Positions 8,250-17,592 of a DNA stretch of 64,000 nucleotides are shown here, one piece after another. Source of the DNA: UBA7672 sp041166025 (lineage in GTDB: Bacteria > Pseudomonadota > Alphaproteobacteria > Caulobacterales > Hyphomonadaceae); the NCBI GenBank assembly GCA_041166025.1, contig JBEAMJ010000012.1, forward strand, positions 13,598 through 77,597. Reading direction: 5' to 3'. Under the pieces are notes generated by a model. It searched no databases. It saw only the letters and a list, made by a program, of their open reading frames with translations, and was not told the DNA's origin. Made by a program: the position numbers and the translations under genes. How positions within the stretch are numbered: the first letter of the stretch is position 1; each line of letters starts with the position of its first letter.

Positions 8250-9695
8250 ATGCCTTTGATATCGCTGCCATCCATTTTGAAGATGTGTGCCGACGCCGAC
8301 CCTACACGCGCCATGATCACGTGTGGGGATAGAACGTTGACGCGACGCATGTTTGATCTTCGGACCAACAGACTCGCGCGTGCCTACGCAGAGCTTGGCG
8401 TAAAGCAAGACGACCTTGTGACAATTGCGTTACCGAACGGAACGGAGTTCTACGAATCCGCTGTGGCCGTGTGGAAGTTGGGCGCAACGCCGCAGCCGGT
8501 GTCAGCAAAACTTCCACATATGGAGCTAAAGGCAATAGTTGAACTTGCCAAGCCATCGCTTGTCGTCGGGGGCGATGTCGTAGTTCCAAACGTGCCGCAC
8601 ATTGAAGTCGGCTACGAGGCGCCGCTGGCGTTAAGCGACGCGGCGATGCCCGAGCGGATTGCGCGTCATTGGAGAGCGCCGACTTCTGGAGGCAGTACAG
8701 GGCGGCCAAAACTCATCGTGTCAAAACAGGCTGCGGAATTTGATCCGGACGCGCCGTTCATGGAGATGCGGCGCGATCAAGTGCATTTGGTGCCGGGTCC
8801 GCTCTATCACAATGCGCCGTTCTCGCTTTCGTCGATCGGACTGTCGCGCGGGCATCACCTCGTGGTGATGAAGCGCTTCGACGCACTGGAGGCCCTAGAA
8901 CTCATCGAAAAACATCGCGTGAACTGGTTGGTCATGGTGCCAACGATGATGTCGCGCATTTGGCGTCTCGAACCAGAGGTTCGGGCTCGGTTCGATCTCT
9001 CATCATTGGAGACGCTGTGGCACATGGCGGCGCCTTGCCCGGCGTGGTTGAAGGAAGAGTGGATCAATTGGCTTGGGCCAGAAAAAATCTGGGAGCTCTA
9101 CGGCGGGACAGAGAGCCAAGGCGTGACCACGATCAGCGGTACAGAGTGGTTGTCCCACAAAGGTTCAGTGGGCAAGCCCAAAGAAACTTGCGTCATGAAA
9201 GCGCTAGACCAAAATGGTCTCGAAGTTTCCCCAGGGCAGGTTGGCGAAATTTACATCAAGCCAACGGCCGGCCCTGGTACGACCTATTATTACATTGGGG
9301 CTGAACCCAAGTCGGCAGCAGATGGCTTTGAGTCGCTGGGCGACATGGGCTGGTTCGATGGAGAGGGTTACTTGTACCTCGTCGACCGCTTGACCGACAT
9401 GATCCTTTCGGGCGGCGCCAACATCTATCCCGCGGAGGTGGAGGCGGCAATCGACGCCCATCCAGCTGTTCGCTCAAGTGCTGTGATTGGTCTGCCGGAT
9501 GACGACTTGGGCGCACGCGTTCATGCGATAGTGGACATTACCAGACCGCTGTCGGCTGAAGAGCTTCTGTCGTTCGTCGGCGAGAGACTTGCGCGATACA
9601 AACTGCCTCGAAGCGTGGAGTTTGTTGATGAACCCCTGCGCGATGATGCCGGTAAAGTGCGCCGGAGCGCACTAAGGAGCGCTCGTCTGAGTTGA
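8250..9695 (+). CDS. acyl-CoA ligase (AMP-forming), BaiB-like
   Basis: A 481-residue adenylate-forming enzyme that should activate a carboxylate to its CoA thioester with ATP. The P-loop-like motif is TSGGSTGRPKL near residue 147, followed by YGGTES (adenine site), GDMGWFDGEGYLYLVDR and SGGANIYPAEVE. The C-terminal lysine region is DDAGKVRRS. The stretch around GPLYHNAP, MVPTMMSRI and WLGPEKIWELYGGTE resembles, from memory, the bile-acid-CoA ligase BaiB of clostridia. This hints at a bulky steroid- or terpenoid-like acid but does not prove it. It has a clear relative in this window at 60040-61572. It follows the MFS gene by 66 bases. Confidence 0.88.
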   Translation: MPLISLPSILKMCADADPTRAMITCGDRTLTRRMFDLRTNRLARAYAELGVKQDDLVTIALPNGTEFYESAVAVWKLGATPQPVSAKLPHMELKAIVELAKPSLVVGGDVVVPNVPHIEVGYEAPLALSDAAMPERIARHWRAPTSGGSTGRPKLIVSKQAAEFDPDAPFMEMRRDQVHLVPGPLYHNAPFSLSSIGLSRGHHLVVMKRFDALEALELIEKHRVNWLVMVPTMMSRIWRLEPEVRARFDLSSLETLWHMAAPCPAWLKEEWINWLGPEKIWELYGGTESQGVTTISGTEWLSHKGSVGKPKETCVMKALDQNGLEVSPGQVGEIYIKPTAGPGTTYYYIGAEPKSAADGFESLGDMGWFDGEGYLYLVDRLTDMILSGGANIYPAEVEAAIDAHPAVRSSAVIGLPDDDLGARVHAIVDITRPLSAEELLSFVGERLARYKLPRSVEFVDEPLRDDAGKVRRSALRSARLS

Positions 9696-9807
9696 AGGTG
9701 TCTGGGCCTGAGGGGAGTCTGATTTTGCTGGTTGCAGTGACGCGGATCGCCATGGAGGCAAGCCGTCGTGTCTTTACCTCTGGCCTAGCGCGTTGGAGCT
9801 AACGGCG

Positions 9808-11220
9808 ATGGTGTCTGAGTTAGGGCTGCTGATCGATGGGGAGATCGTTGAAGGCGCGCGCTCACTTCCGGTTTTGAACCCCGCCAATGAGGAAGTTATC
9901 GCGCAATGTCCGCTTGCCGACAACGCCCTGTTGGAACGCGCCGTAGTTGCCGCCCAAAGAGCGCAGCCCGCTTGGGGCGCGCAACCGCACTCCGAACGCC
10001 AGCGAGTCCTCGTTTCGATTGCTGATGTCATTAATGCAAATTCTAAAGACTTGGCCAGGCTGATCGTCCAAGAGCAGGGCAAACCGTTTCAGCAAGCGCT
10101 TTTTGAAGTCATGGGAGCGGAGCAACATGTCCGTTTCTACGCCTCGCTGGATCTGCCTGCCCGCGCCATCTCCGAAACAGCAACCCAGCGCATAGAGGAG
10201 CATCGTAGGCCCCTCGGCGTCGTCGCCGGAATTGTCCCCTGGAACTTTCCCTTCATGATCGCGGTCTACAAGCTTGCACCAGCGATTTTGGCGGGCAACG
10301 CCATCATCATCAAGCCGGCGCCGACGACACCACTTTCGATGCTTAGGTTTGGCGCTCTAATCAGGGAAGTTGCGCCGCCTGGCATTGTCCAGATTATGAC
10401 GGACAACAACGATCTCGGAACCGCTATTACGTCCCATCCTGGAATTGCAAAAGTCAGCTTCACTGGTTCTACGAGGACAGGCAAGGCGATCATGAGCAAT
10501 GGGGCGGGCACCCTTAAACGCCTCACGCTTGAACTGGGCGGCAATGACGCCGCTATTGTCCTCGACGACATAGATCTTGATGCCGTAGTGCCCAAACTTT
10601 TTATGTTTGCCTTCGCGAATGCAGGGCAGGTTTGTTTGGCGATTAAGAGACTATATGTCCACGAGCGCATCTATGACGACGTCTGTTCGCGCATGTCGCG
10701 GCTCGCCGAAAGCGCGGTGGTTGGCGACGGGTTTGAGAAGGGCGTTCAGATCGGGCCGCTCCAAAACCGGACTCAGTTTGAGCGAATTCTTGGTTTGATT
10801 GAAGCGGTTCGTGCGGGGGATGGTACAGTTATCGCCGGTGGCCAGCGTATAGGCGCCAAGGGGTACTTCATTCGGCCGACGATTGTACGGGACGTCAAAG
10901 AGACCTCAGATCTCGTCCGGGAGGAGGCGTTTGGACCAATCAGGCCAATTCTGAAGTTTTCCAATGTGGATGACGCGATTGCCCGGGCCAACGACAGCTC
11001 ATACGGCTTGGGCGCATCTGTGTGGTCTGCCGATGTAGCCCGAGCTACGGCGATTGCCGAGCGGCTAGTTGCCGGCACAGTGTGGGTTAACCAGCACATG
11101 TCGGTGAATCCTGACGTGCCATTGCGCGGTGCGAAGCAGTCTGGACTAGGCGTCGAGTACGGCGTTGAGGGACTTCACGAATTCACATCTGCGCAAATTC
11201 TCAACGTCGCTAAAGCTTGA
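9808..11220 (+). CDS. aldehyde dehydrogenase (NAD(P)-dependent)
   Basis: This 470-residue ALDH-superfamily enzyme oxidises an aldehyde to a carboxylic acid. It shows the family landmarks in order: PWNFPF, the nucleotide loop FTGSTRTGK, catalytic Glu about 242 (LELGGND), catalytic Cys about 276 (AGQVCLAIKR) and EEAFGPI. I place the start at ATG 9808 because a ggag ribosome-binding sequence lies correctly before it; an in-frame TTG at 9793 is the alternative. It sits between two CoA ligases, which fits a route alcohol to aldehyde to acid to acyl-CoA. Substrate is unknown. Confidence 0.92.
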   Translation: MVSELGLLIDGEIVEGARSLPVLNPANEEVIAQCPLADNALLERAVVAAQRAQPAWGAQPHSERQRVLVSIADVINANSKDLARLIVQEQGKPFQQALFEVMGAEQHVRFYASLDLPARAISETATQRIEEHRRPLGVVAGIVPWNFPFMIAVYKLAPAILAGNAIIIKPAPTTPLSMLRFGALIREVAPPGIVQIMTDNNDLGTAITSHPGIAKVSFTGSTRTGKAIMSNGAGTLKRLTLELGGNDAAIVLDDIDLDAVVPKLFMFAFANAGQVCLAIKRLYVHERIYDDVCSRMSRLAESAVVGDGFEKGVQIGPLQNRTQFERILGLIEAVRAGDGTVIAGGQRIGAKGYFIRPTIVRDVKETSDLVREEAFGPIRPILKFSNVDDAIARANDSSYGLGASVWSADVARATAIAERLVAGTVWVNQHMSVNPDVPLRGAKQSGLGVEYGVEGLHEFTSAQILNVAKA

Positions 11221-11338
11221 AAGCGGGAATCGCATCGTGTCTGCGGGTTCTAACCGAGAGCATAGCGGTCACTTTGCCCAGGTGCTGGAATTTAGACCGA
11301 AAGTCGCATGGCGGCATGATTTTGCGGGAAGCTTCACC

Positions 11339-12928
11339 ATGAGCGAGAACCTTGGAGATGTGTTTGAGACCGTCGCGCAAAGCATCGAGCCTCACGCGCC
11401 GGCGGTCTTGTGTGACGGCGAGACGTTGACCTGGGCGGACTTTGATCGAAGGTCAAATGCGCTCGCGCGTCGCCTGCTTGAAGCTGGGCTCGGTGTACAG
11501 GCAAAAGTGGGGCTCTACATGCGTAACGGCCCAGACTACTTGATTGCCTTCATTGCTTGCTTCAAAGCCCGGCTCTGCTCTTTCAACATCAACTACCGAT
11601 ACGGTGCAGAGGAAGTAGAATACCTCTTGGACAACGCCGATTGTGAAGCCGTGGTATTTGATGCCGAGTTTGCGCCTGTTCTCGAAGCCACTGAGACCTT
11701 CAAAAAGCTAAGGATCAAGTTGGCGACGCGTGGTTCGCCGCAGGACGCGTTGGCATTGTTGGAGGTCTACAAGAGCGATGCGACCCCGCTTGGCAACGAC
11801 CGCGATCCTGATGACATTTTCCTACAGTATACGGGCGGCACGACAGGTCTTCCAAAGGGCGTTATGTGGCCTTCAGGGGCGATGTGGGAAAACCTCGTTC
11901 CTGGTTTCGCATTGCCGGGAAAGCCGCCGCCAGCCACGCGCGAAGCCCTCGCCGCGCAGGTGCGCACCGGCGAGGGGCGTTTCCGCTTCTACATCGCACC
12001 GCCGCTGATGCACGGCACCGGATTGATCACAGCGCTTGGAATTCTCGGCCGAGGCGGGAGCGTGGTTTTGAGCGGGCGTCCTTCCTTCGACGCAGAACGC
12101 GTTGTGCAAGAATTAGAGGAGCTAGAATGCGATGGCTTGTCGATTGTCGGCGACGCGTTCGCGCGTCCGATCCTGGATGTGCTGCGCGCGACGCCAAACA
12201 GGTATGATGTTAGCCACGTGCGCGCCGTTTCATCGAGCGGCATGATGTGGAGCCCGGACGTGAAGATGGGGTTATTGGAGTTCATGCCCGACGCCTATTT
12301 GATCGATGGCCTGGGTGCTAGCGAGTCTTCAGCGTTCGCTTCATCGACGACCACCCGGGGCATGAAGCCTGGAGAAGCGCGTTTCGACCTCGCCGGTGCG
12401 ATCGTGGTTCGCCCCGATGATCTCACGCCGGTGGAGCCTGGTTCGGGCGAGGTGGGCATCTTAGCGAAAGGCGGACCGCTGCCACTCGGCTATTACAAAG
12501 ATGATGAGCGCACAGCCCGCACGTATGTGACAATTCGAGGCGAGCGCTATGTACTCGGTGGAGATCATGCAACCATAGAAGCAGATGGGTCGATCAAGCT
12601 GTTGGGTCGCGGTAGCCACTGCATCAACACTGCCGGGGAAAAAGTTTATCCAGAAGAGGTCGAAGAGGCGCTCAAGACGCACAGCGCGGTGCGGGATTCG
12701 CTGGTGTTCGGAGTGCCAGATGCGCGTTTTGGGCAGGCGGTCGTGGCTGTGGCGTCGACGAAGGAACCTGTCGATACTGAGGCGTTGATCGCCCATGTTC
12801 GACAGCGCTTGGCCCCTTACAAGGCGCCTCGCCGCATCGTCTTGGTGGAGGAAACGCCGCGCGCGCCGAACGGGAAGGCCGATTACCAAAAGGCAAAAGC
12901 GCTGTTCGAGGCCGCTGGCGTCGAGTGA
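11339..12928 (+). CDS. fatty-acyl-CoA synthetase, FadD17/FadD19-like
   Basis: A 529-residue AMP-forming ligase. The ATP motif is YTGGTTGLPKGVMW near residue 165. GLGASESS and VLGGDHATIEADGSIKLLGR follow, with the C-terminal hinge and lysine region (APNGKADYQKAK). The YTGGTTG...GVMW signature is characteristic of a branch that includes actinobacterial FadD19, a ligase for steroid side-chain acids; this is a family resemblance only. ATG 11339 is chosen because the synthetase fold starts there (MSENLGDVFETVAQ), and the longer frame would overlap the aldehyde dehydrogenase. It ends ten bases before a small hairpin. Confidence 0.88.
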   Translation: MSENLGDVFETVAQSIEPHAPAVLCDGETLTWADFDRRSNALARRLLEAGLGVQAKVGLYMRNGPDYLIAFIACFKARLCSFNINYRYGAEEVEYLLDNADCEAVVFDAEFAPVLEATETFKKLRIKLATRGSPQDALALLEVYKSDATPLGNDRDPDDIFLQYTGGTTGLPKGVMWPSGAMWENLVPGFALPGKPPPATREALAAQVRTGEGRFRFYIAPPLMHGTGLITALGILGRGGSVVLSGRPSFDAERVVQELEELECDGLSIVGDAFARPILDVLRATPNRYDVSHVRAVSSSGMMWSPDVKMGLLEFMPDAYLIDGLGASESSAFASSTTTRGMKPGEARFDLAGAIVVRPDDLTPVEPGSGEVGILAKGGPLPLGYYKDDERTARTYVTIRGERYVLGGDHATIEADGSIKLLGRGSHCINTAGEKVYPEEVEEALKTHSAVRDSLVFGVPDARFGQAVVAVASTKEPVDTEALIAHVRQRLAPYKAPRRIVLVEETPRAPNGKADYQKAKALFEAAGVE

Positions 12929-12937
12929 CCCGCCATC

Positions 12938-12954
12938 GTCTCGTCCGGCGAGAC
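12938..12954 (+). terminator. small hairpin after acyl-CoA synthetase
   Basis: GTCTCG-tccgg-CGAGAC is a perfect 6-base stem with a 5-base loop, ten bases after the stop at 12928. It lacks a T run, so its strength as a terminator is doubtful. Confidence 0.3.
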
Positions 12955-13024
12955 GCTCGCGCATCAAATTGTGAGGTCAGTATTTACATGCAGTTTGAGT
13001 CTACAACGGCGGAGACCTGATCAA

Positions 13025-13036
13025 ATTTTCGAAAAT
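13025..13036. promoter_or_regulatory. 12-base perfect palindrome upstream of carboxylesterase
   Basis: ATTTTCGAAAAT is perfectly symmetrical and stands out as A/T-rich in a GC-rich background. It lies 53 bases before the esterase start. It could be an operator or part of the promoter; no function is shown. Confidence 0.3.
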
Positions 13037-13088
13037 GACGGGCGGCCGAGAGTCGGCGCGCCGATCCTCGAGCGAGCGGAGGTCGAAT

Positions 13089-14537
13089 ATGAGCGTGACC
13101 AGAACGCGCCTCGGCGAAATTCAGGGTATTGAGTCCAACGGAACAATAACGTTTCTGGGCATTCCGTTTGGGGCTCCGCCGACGGGACGGTCGCGATGGC
13201 GCCCGCCTACGCCCGCTGGAAGGTGGTCGGGAATCTTTGACGCCACCCAAACGCCGAAGCGAAGCTTTCAGCTCTCGTTTCCCACAGCGCAATCGCCGGG
13301 CGAGATGAGCGAGGACATGCTTTCGCTGAATGTGTACACTCCGGCCGCTGACCGCGCGCGCCGGCCGGTGCTGGTTTACATTCATGGCGGGGGGTATTCG
13401 GCTGGTTCAGCCAGCGACTTCGATCCGTCGCCATTCGCAGCGCGTCATGACATGGTCGTCGTCTGTATGAACTACCGACTGGCGCTGTTTGGGTTTCTCG
13501 ATGTTAGCCGATTTGGCGACGAGTACGCGATGAGCGCGAGCGCTGGATTTCTCGATCAGATCGCCGCACTGCGGTGGATTGGCGATAACATCGAAGACTA
13601 TGGCGGCGATCCTGGCAACGTCACTTTGACGGGTGTGAGCGCGGGCGCCGGCTCGGTCCTTGCGTTGTTGGGCGCGCCAGCCGCGAGCGGCTTCTTTCAT
13701 AAAGCAATTGCTTTCAGTCCCGCAGAAATCGCACCCGCGCGCTTCGACACTATTGGCGCGCTCGCGAAAGCACGCAACACCAGCGAAAACGAGTTGTTCG
13801 ATCAGCTGTGCGCGCTCGATGGCGCAGGATTGTTCGAGTTTCAGGGCGCGAGCGCCCTTGGCGGACTCGCCTGCGTCGATGGTCTTGTGATCCGCGCGTC
13901 GGTGGAAAACGCCCTACGAGCGCGCATCAATCCAGTTCCGCTTCTTGTCGGAAACTGCATCAACGAAGGCGCGATGTTGACGCCGGCCATTGAGGCTTTG
14001 CCAGGATATGACTTGAATCAAGTTATTGATGATCATGCCAAGGTGATTAGCGCTGGCAATAGTCAACGCTACCTTGAGTTCCTCGACAAACAGACTTCGG
14101 GCGCTTCGATCCATGGGCGCCTGACCCGTATGTGGTATGACTATTTCCGGGCGCCGGTGTTGCGCGCGGCAGCGGCTGGCGACGAGGCCGGTGTAGCAGT
14201 CTATGTCTACAGCTTCGAGGTTCCGACAGACCATCCTTACGGCCCAACCCACTCAAGTGACATGGTGTTCTCGTACAATCTGTTTGACGCCTGCAGCGTC
14301 GGGGAGGGAGAGATGTTTGCGTTCCACCGCAACACGTCCGAGAACCGAGCGATCGCCCACCAGTGGAGCGACGCCATCGCTCGTTTTGCGCGCACGGGCG
14401 ACCCGAACGGGGAGAGGTTCCCACACTGGCCGACTTATTCGGCGTCCGTGCGCAACAGCTTAGTCCTCCGCGATCGTCCGATTGTGGTTTCGGCAATGGA
14501 TAGCGCCGAGGCGCTCGACGCCTACGGCGCGGCCTAA
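13089..14537 (+). CDS. type-B carboxylesterase
   Basis: A 482-residue alpha/beta-hydrolase of the carboxylesterase-B family. Landmarks are the N-terminal TRLGEIQGI strand, EDMLSLNVYTP, the oxyanion loop IHGGGYSAGSAS, the nucleophile GVSAGAGS with Ser about 184, Glu near EGAMLTP and catalytic His in GPTHSSDMVF. ATG 13089 is preceded by a strong ggagg and matches the start of the paralogue at 35761. No signal peptide is seen, so it is likely cytoplasmic. It is closely related to the genes at 35761 and, less closely, 32988. It likely hydrolyses an ester related to the pathway substrate. Confidence 0.9.
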   Translation: MSVTRTRLGEIQGIESNGTITFLGIPFGAPPTGRSRWRPPTPAGRWSGIFDATQTPKRSFQLSFPTAQSPGEMSEDMLSLNVYTPAADRARRPVLVYIHGGGYSAGSASDFDPSPFAARHDMVVVCMNYRLALFGFLDVSRFGDEYAMSASAGFLDQIAALRWIGDNIEDYGGDPGNVTLTGVSAGAGSVLALLGAPAASGFFHKAIAFSPAEIAPARFDTIGALAKARNTSENELFDQLCALDGAGLFEFQGASALGGLACVDGLVIRASVENALRARINPVPLLVGNCINEGAMLTPAIEALPGYDLNQVIDDHAKVISAGNSQRYLEFLDKQTSGASIHGRLTRMWYDYFRAPVLRAAAAGDEAGVAVYVYSFEVPTDHPYGPTHSSDMVFSYNLFDACSVGEGEMFAFHRNTSENRAIAHQWSDAIARFARTGDPNGERFPHWPTYSASVRNSLVLRDRPIVVSAMDSAEALDAYGAA

Positions 14538-14554
14538 CAATTGGCGCGACGCGT

Positions 14555-14615
14555 GTTGGGTGGCGCTGCGGAGGGCGCACAAATGATCTGCGTAATGGGC
14601 AGCGTGCAACCCAAC
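14555..14615. terminator. interrupted inverted repeat between convergent genes
   Basis: The arms GTTGGGT and ACCCAAC, with inner arms CGCTGC and GCAGCG, form a two-part stem between the stop of the esterase and the stop of the SurE-like gene on the other strand. The position suits a bidirectional terminator, but there is no T run and the loop is long. Confidence 0.35.
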
Positions 14616-14622
14616 TTATCAG

Positions 14623-15645
14623 CTATTCGAGAAGGTCATGAAGGCGTCGCTGTAACCAGCGCCGGCTGGAAGGCGCGTGATCGTAAGCCACCTGCATCAC
14701 GCTAATTGATATGCTGTGTCGATATACAACCGACTCATCGCCTTGCTGATCGGTCAGAGGCGGCGCTTCATTCATGACTATGGACAACCCAGGCAGGTGC
14801 GGCAACTCGATGCCCCGTTCGCGCGCGACAGCGGCCATTTCCGGAGATATCGAGGCGGCGATGTCCTCTGTGAACCGCAGATCGGCCACCGCGTAGGATC
14901 CAATGCGTGACAATCGCCAGCTGGCGCTCTCCAACTCGTCAGGGAAGTTGACGTTCAGCGCCATCGCCTCGGGGAGCAATGCTCCTGCGCCCGCCCTGCG
15001 TTCCAGCACGCCAATCAACTCCAGAGACAACCTAGCAACCTCGGAAGACTTGGGGTTGGCCAGTGCGGCGTCGTCAAAGGTATCGTTGCCCGCGCTTAAC
15101 GCAATTGCCGGGATACCTCTGGCCGCCGCGTATTGCGCGTTGCTCACCGTCCCAGAACTTATGACGAAGTAACCCAAGTTCTGCCCTTCGTTGGGGCCGG
15201 ACAACACCAAGTCGGGCGCGCGCCCCCACCGCCGTTGAGCGACAATATCGAGGCCATAGAGCAGCGCCATCACGGGCGTTCCATCAACGTAGTGAAAATC
15301 CTGGCCTAACCCCGCGCGAGTCATGGGTCCGACGCCTGGCTCACCCGCGCGTGCTGCGCCACTGCGACAGTCGGCTGTCAAGGGACCCAATGGTCGTGTG
15401 AGCGTGAGTGCAGCGCCCATGCCGCTCTGGTTTGAGCACGGCACCGACACGATCACATCGTGTCCCGCCTCTCGAAGTGCGGCGTACAATGCGTACAGAT
15501 TACTGGTCAGGCCATCGTCGTTGGTGAGCACGATGTTGCGAGCCCATGCTTGTCCGCACTGGAACGCAAACATGAGTGTAAAGACAAGTACGACCACGAT
15601 ACGCCCTGCGACCGCGCCGCGTTTCCGATTTGCCGCTATGTTCAT
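14623..15645 (-). CDS. SurE-like phosphatase/nucleotidase with signal peptide
   Basis: A 340-residue protein of the SurE fold, whose members are metal-dependent 5'/3'-nucleotidases or acid phosphatases. Residues 1-36 form a signal peptide (hydrophobic VVVLVFTLMFAFQ, ending AWA), so it is exported, unlike classical cytoplasmic SurE. The metal site is NIVLTNDDGLTSN just after cleavage. LSGPNEGQN and the strand around AIALSAGNDTFDD are SurE landmarks. It is longer than cytoplasmic SurE (about 250 residues). It lies 113 bases downstream of a crotonase. A role in this pathway is not evident; it may scavenge phosphate from a phosphorylated substrate. Confidence 0.85.
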   Translation of the reverse strand: MNIAANRKRGAVAGRIVVVLVFTLMFAFQCGQAWARNIVLTNDDGLTSNLYALYAALREAGHDVIVSVPCSNQSGMGAALTLTRPLGPLTADCRSGAARAGEPGVGPMTRAGLGQDFHYVDGTPVMALLYGLDIVAQRRWGRAPDLVLSGPNEGQNLGYFVISSGTVSNAQYAAARGIPAIALSAGNDTFDDAALANPKSSEVARLSLELIGVLERRAGAGALLPEAMALNVNFPDELESASWRLSRIGSYAVADLRFTEDIAASISPEMAAVARERGIELPHLPGLSIVMNEAPPLTDQQGDESVVYRHSISISVMQVAYDHAPSSRRWLQRRLHDLLE

Positions 15646-15758
15646 GGCTCCTCCCGCCGGTTACGTGAGACGCCGCTCAAAAATGTCGCTACCTGCCGGC
15701 GTGGCCTGCTGGCCTCCGCTTGCAGCAGGTGGGGAATGGCGGCCTTGTGAGTCGGCCC

Positions 15759-16637
15759 TCAGGCGCCCTCCTTGGTGGCTTTCGCGAAGCGGGGGTTTTT
15801 TGCTGCGAATCCGGACTCGCGCAGAAACGTCGGGTCAGCCCGTAGCCCATACACTTCCATGTTGTGGCTATGAGATAGCTGGTGGAGTGCAAAGCTCGTC
15901 TTCATGGCGTTTACGCGCCCCTGACTGTCTTCGGCGGCATTGACTGCTTCTTTGAGCAGCTTCAGCGCAAACATTGGCTTGGTCGCGATTTTCTGCGCCA
16001 AAGCGAGGGTCGCGCTCTGCAACTCGGCAAGTGGGACGACATGATTGACCATGCCGAGGCGATGCGCTTCCTGTGCATCGAACGTATCCGCGGTGAATAG
16101 GAACTCCTTCGCTTTGCGCACCCCGAGTTCCCAAGGGTGATTGAAGAACTCGGCGCCAGCAATGCCCATGTTGACGGTATTGTCGCAAAACTGAGCATTG
16201 TCTGCGGCGATGATGATGTCGCAGGGCCAAACCAGCATGAGACCGCCGGCAATGCACTTGCCTTGGACCTCGGCAATGGTCGGTTTGGCGAAATTTCGCC
16301 AGCGCTCGCTGAACCCAACATAGACTTCCTTCTCAAACCCCATGTGCCCTTCCGCACCGGCGCAGCCATAACCGCACCAAAGTCCCACCGATTTGAACGC
16401 CTCCATGTTCGCGAGACGATCATCTTCCGCAAGATCGTGCCCTGAAGAGAAGTGCGGTCCGTTGGCCGCGAGAATAACGACTTTGATGGCGTCATCCTCG
16501 GCCGCGCGTTCGAACGCGGCGTTGAGTTCGTAGAGCATCTGCGTGCTTTGGGCGTTTCGCTTTTCGGGGCGGTTGAGAAGGATGCGTGCGACACCTTCGG
16601 ATGGAGTCTCGTATAGTATTGTTTGGAACTCAGTCAT
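15759..16637 (-). CDS. enoyl-CoA hydratase/isomerase-family protein with altered active site
   Basis: This 292-residue crotonase-fold protein has RPEKRNAQ, the CoA/oxyanion segment HFSSGHDL and IAGGLMLVWPCDIIIAA. In classical hydratases the segment GGGxEL supplies one catalytic Glu. Here that position is Met (AGGLML), while an acidic residue remains in the second segment (IAGAEFF). Plain hydratase chemistry is therefore doubtful; it may be an isomerase or hydrolase of the superfamily. ATG 16637 is preferred over 16652 because a ggagag ribosome-binding site precedes it. It is downstream of the unknown gene 16729-17562 on the same strand. Confidence 0.82.
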   Translation of the reverse strand: MTEFQTILYETPSEGVARILLNRPEKRNAQSTQMLYELNAAFERAAEDDAIKVVILAANGPHFSSGHDLAEDDRLANMEAFKSVGLWCGYGCAGAEGHMGFEKEVYVGFSERWRNFAKPTIAEVQGKCIAGGLMLVWPCDIIIAADNAQFCDNTVNMGIAGAEFFNHPWELGVRKAKEFLFTADTFDAQEAHRLGMVNHVVPLAELQSATLALAQKIATKPMFALKLLKEAVNAAEDSQGRVNAMKTSFALHQLSHSHNMEVYGLRADPTFLRESGFAAKNPRFAKATKEGA

Positions 16638-16728
16638 CGCGAGTCTCTCCACGTGGGCGCTCTAGCGCGGGCGTCTTGGCCAAAGTCGGTAGGCTAGGAA
16701 CTTGCGGTTTCAGTTGCCGAGCCCGCAC

Positions 16729-17562
16729 CTATCCCCTGACCGTAGGATGAAGGATGTAGCCGGAGTAATCTTCATGGGAGACCTCCCAATTGGCGCCGTC
16801 GTGGTTGAGCGAATGCCGCAACCGCGCTGCGAGATCGGGGCGGGACCGGTGCGTTTGGCATGTGCCCAAGACTAACCCCGGGGAGGCGACCTGGTTGATT
16901 GGCGCGATCGCGCTCGCGATCTTCTCGGCGGTCTGATCGCCCGAAACTGGGGCAACAAAAAAGACGCGAAAAAATTCCTGAGCAATGGGATGAAAGAAAG
17001 CGGCGAACGAAATTGTCTTAAGTGCGGAAGCCGCCTGGCGTACTCCATCGATGACATCGGCGGCGCGGCCACGATCAACAGGAAAAAGCGCGGACGCAAT
17101 GATGACGTCTTCAACCTTTGCCGCGTCGTAGACCGTTCGGTCGAAGAGCTTCTCGATCACTGCCGCAACTGGCCGCGCGTCAGGGTCGGAGCGACAAATG
17201 TTATGTAGCATATCGCTGGGCGGGGTGGCGCCAATCCAAAAGAGGCGAGTGCCGAGCCGTTTCACCTCCTTGTACATCATACGAAGGCCGGCGCGAAAGT
17301 CGTCCGTGAGGATATGATCGCGGAACCCAGCTTCGTTGAGATAGAGCTCCGTTGACTCGAGTGAGAGTGCGCCGTTGTGGATCCTTTCGCCGATGAGAGT
17401 CGCGGCGGCCGAACGCCTGAAGATATAGGTCGCCACACTTGGCGTGACCGCCGCCGTTCCGTCCGCACACATTTGAAGCGCCACGAGCGTTTGGCTTCGC
17501 GCCTCTTCGTGCGGCAAATGCGTCTCAGCGTATAGAAAGAAGCCTTCGGGCGTGGTTGTCAT
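16729..17562 (-). CDS. unrecognised 277-residue protein
   Basis: I do not recognise this protein. It has no signal peptide or membrane helix and shows mixed alpha/beta composition. Each half contains patterns loosely like dimeric alpha-beta-barrel (ABM/EthD-type) domains: YAETHLP...TPSVATYIFRR, then ERIHNGALSLESTELYLNEAGFRDHI, and in the second half AAFFHPIAQEFFRVFFVAP. It could be a tandem barrel, but this is a weak impression. It is a real gene by context: it starts 30 bases after the SnoaL-like gene on the same strand, codes without interruption and has normal codon use. The SnoaL-like neighbour suggests that the pair acts on the same small molecule. Confidence 0.7.
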   Translation of the reverse strand: MTTTPEGFFLYAETHLPHEEARSQTLVALQMCADGTAAVTPSVATYIFRRSAAATLIGERIHNGALSLESTELYLNEAGFRDHILTDDFRAGLRMMYKEVKRLGTRLFWIGATPPSDMLHNICRSDPDARPVAAVIEKLFDRTVYDAAKVEDVIIASALFPVDRGRAADVIDGVRQAASALKTISFAAFFHPIAQEFFRVFFVAPVSGDQTAEKIASAIAPINQVASPGLVLGTCQTHRSRPDLAARLRHSLNHDGANWEVSHEDYSGYILHPTVRG

Positions 17563-17592
17563 GATGGAACGCCCCGTTCTGAGCTGGTCGGT

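Noticed and set aside
15705..15729. CCTGCTG...CAGCAGG stem between the SurE-like gene and the crotonase
   Set aside because: Seven-base stem with an 11-base loop and no T run; too weak to call a terminator in GC-rich DNA.
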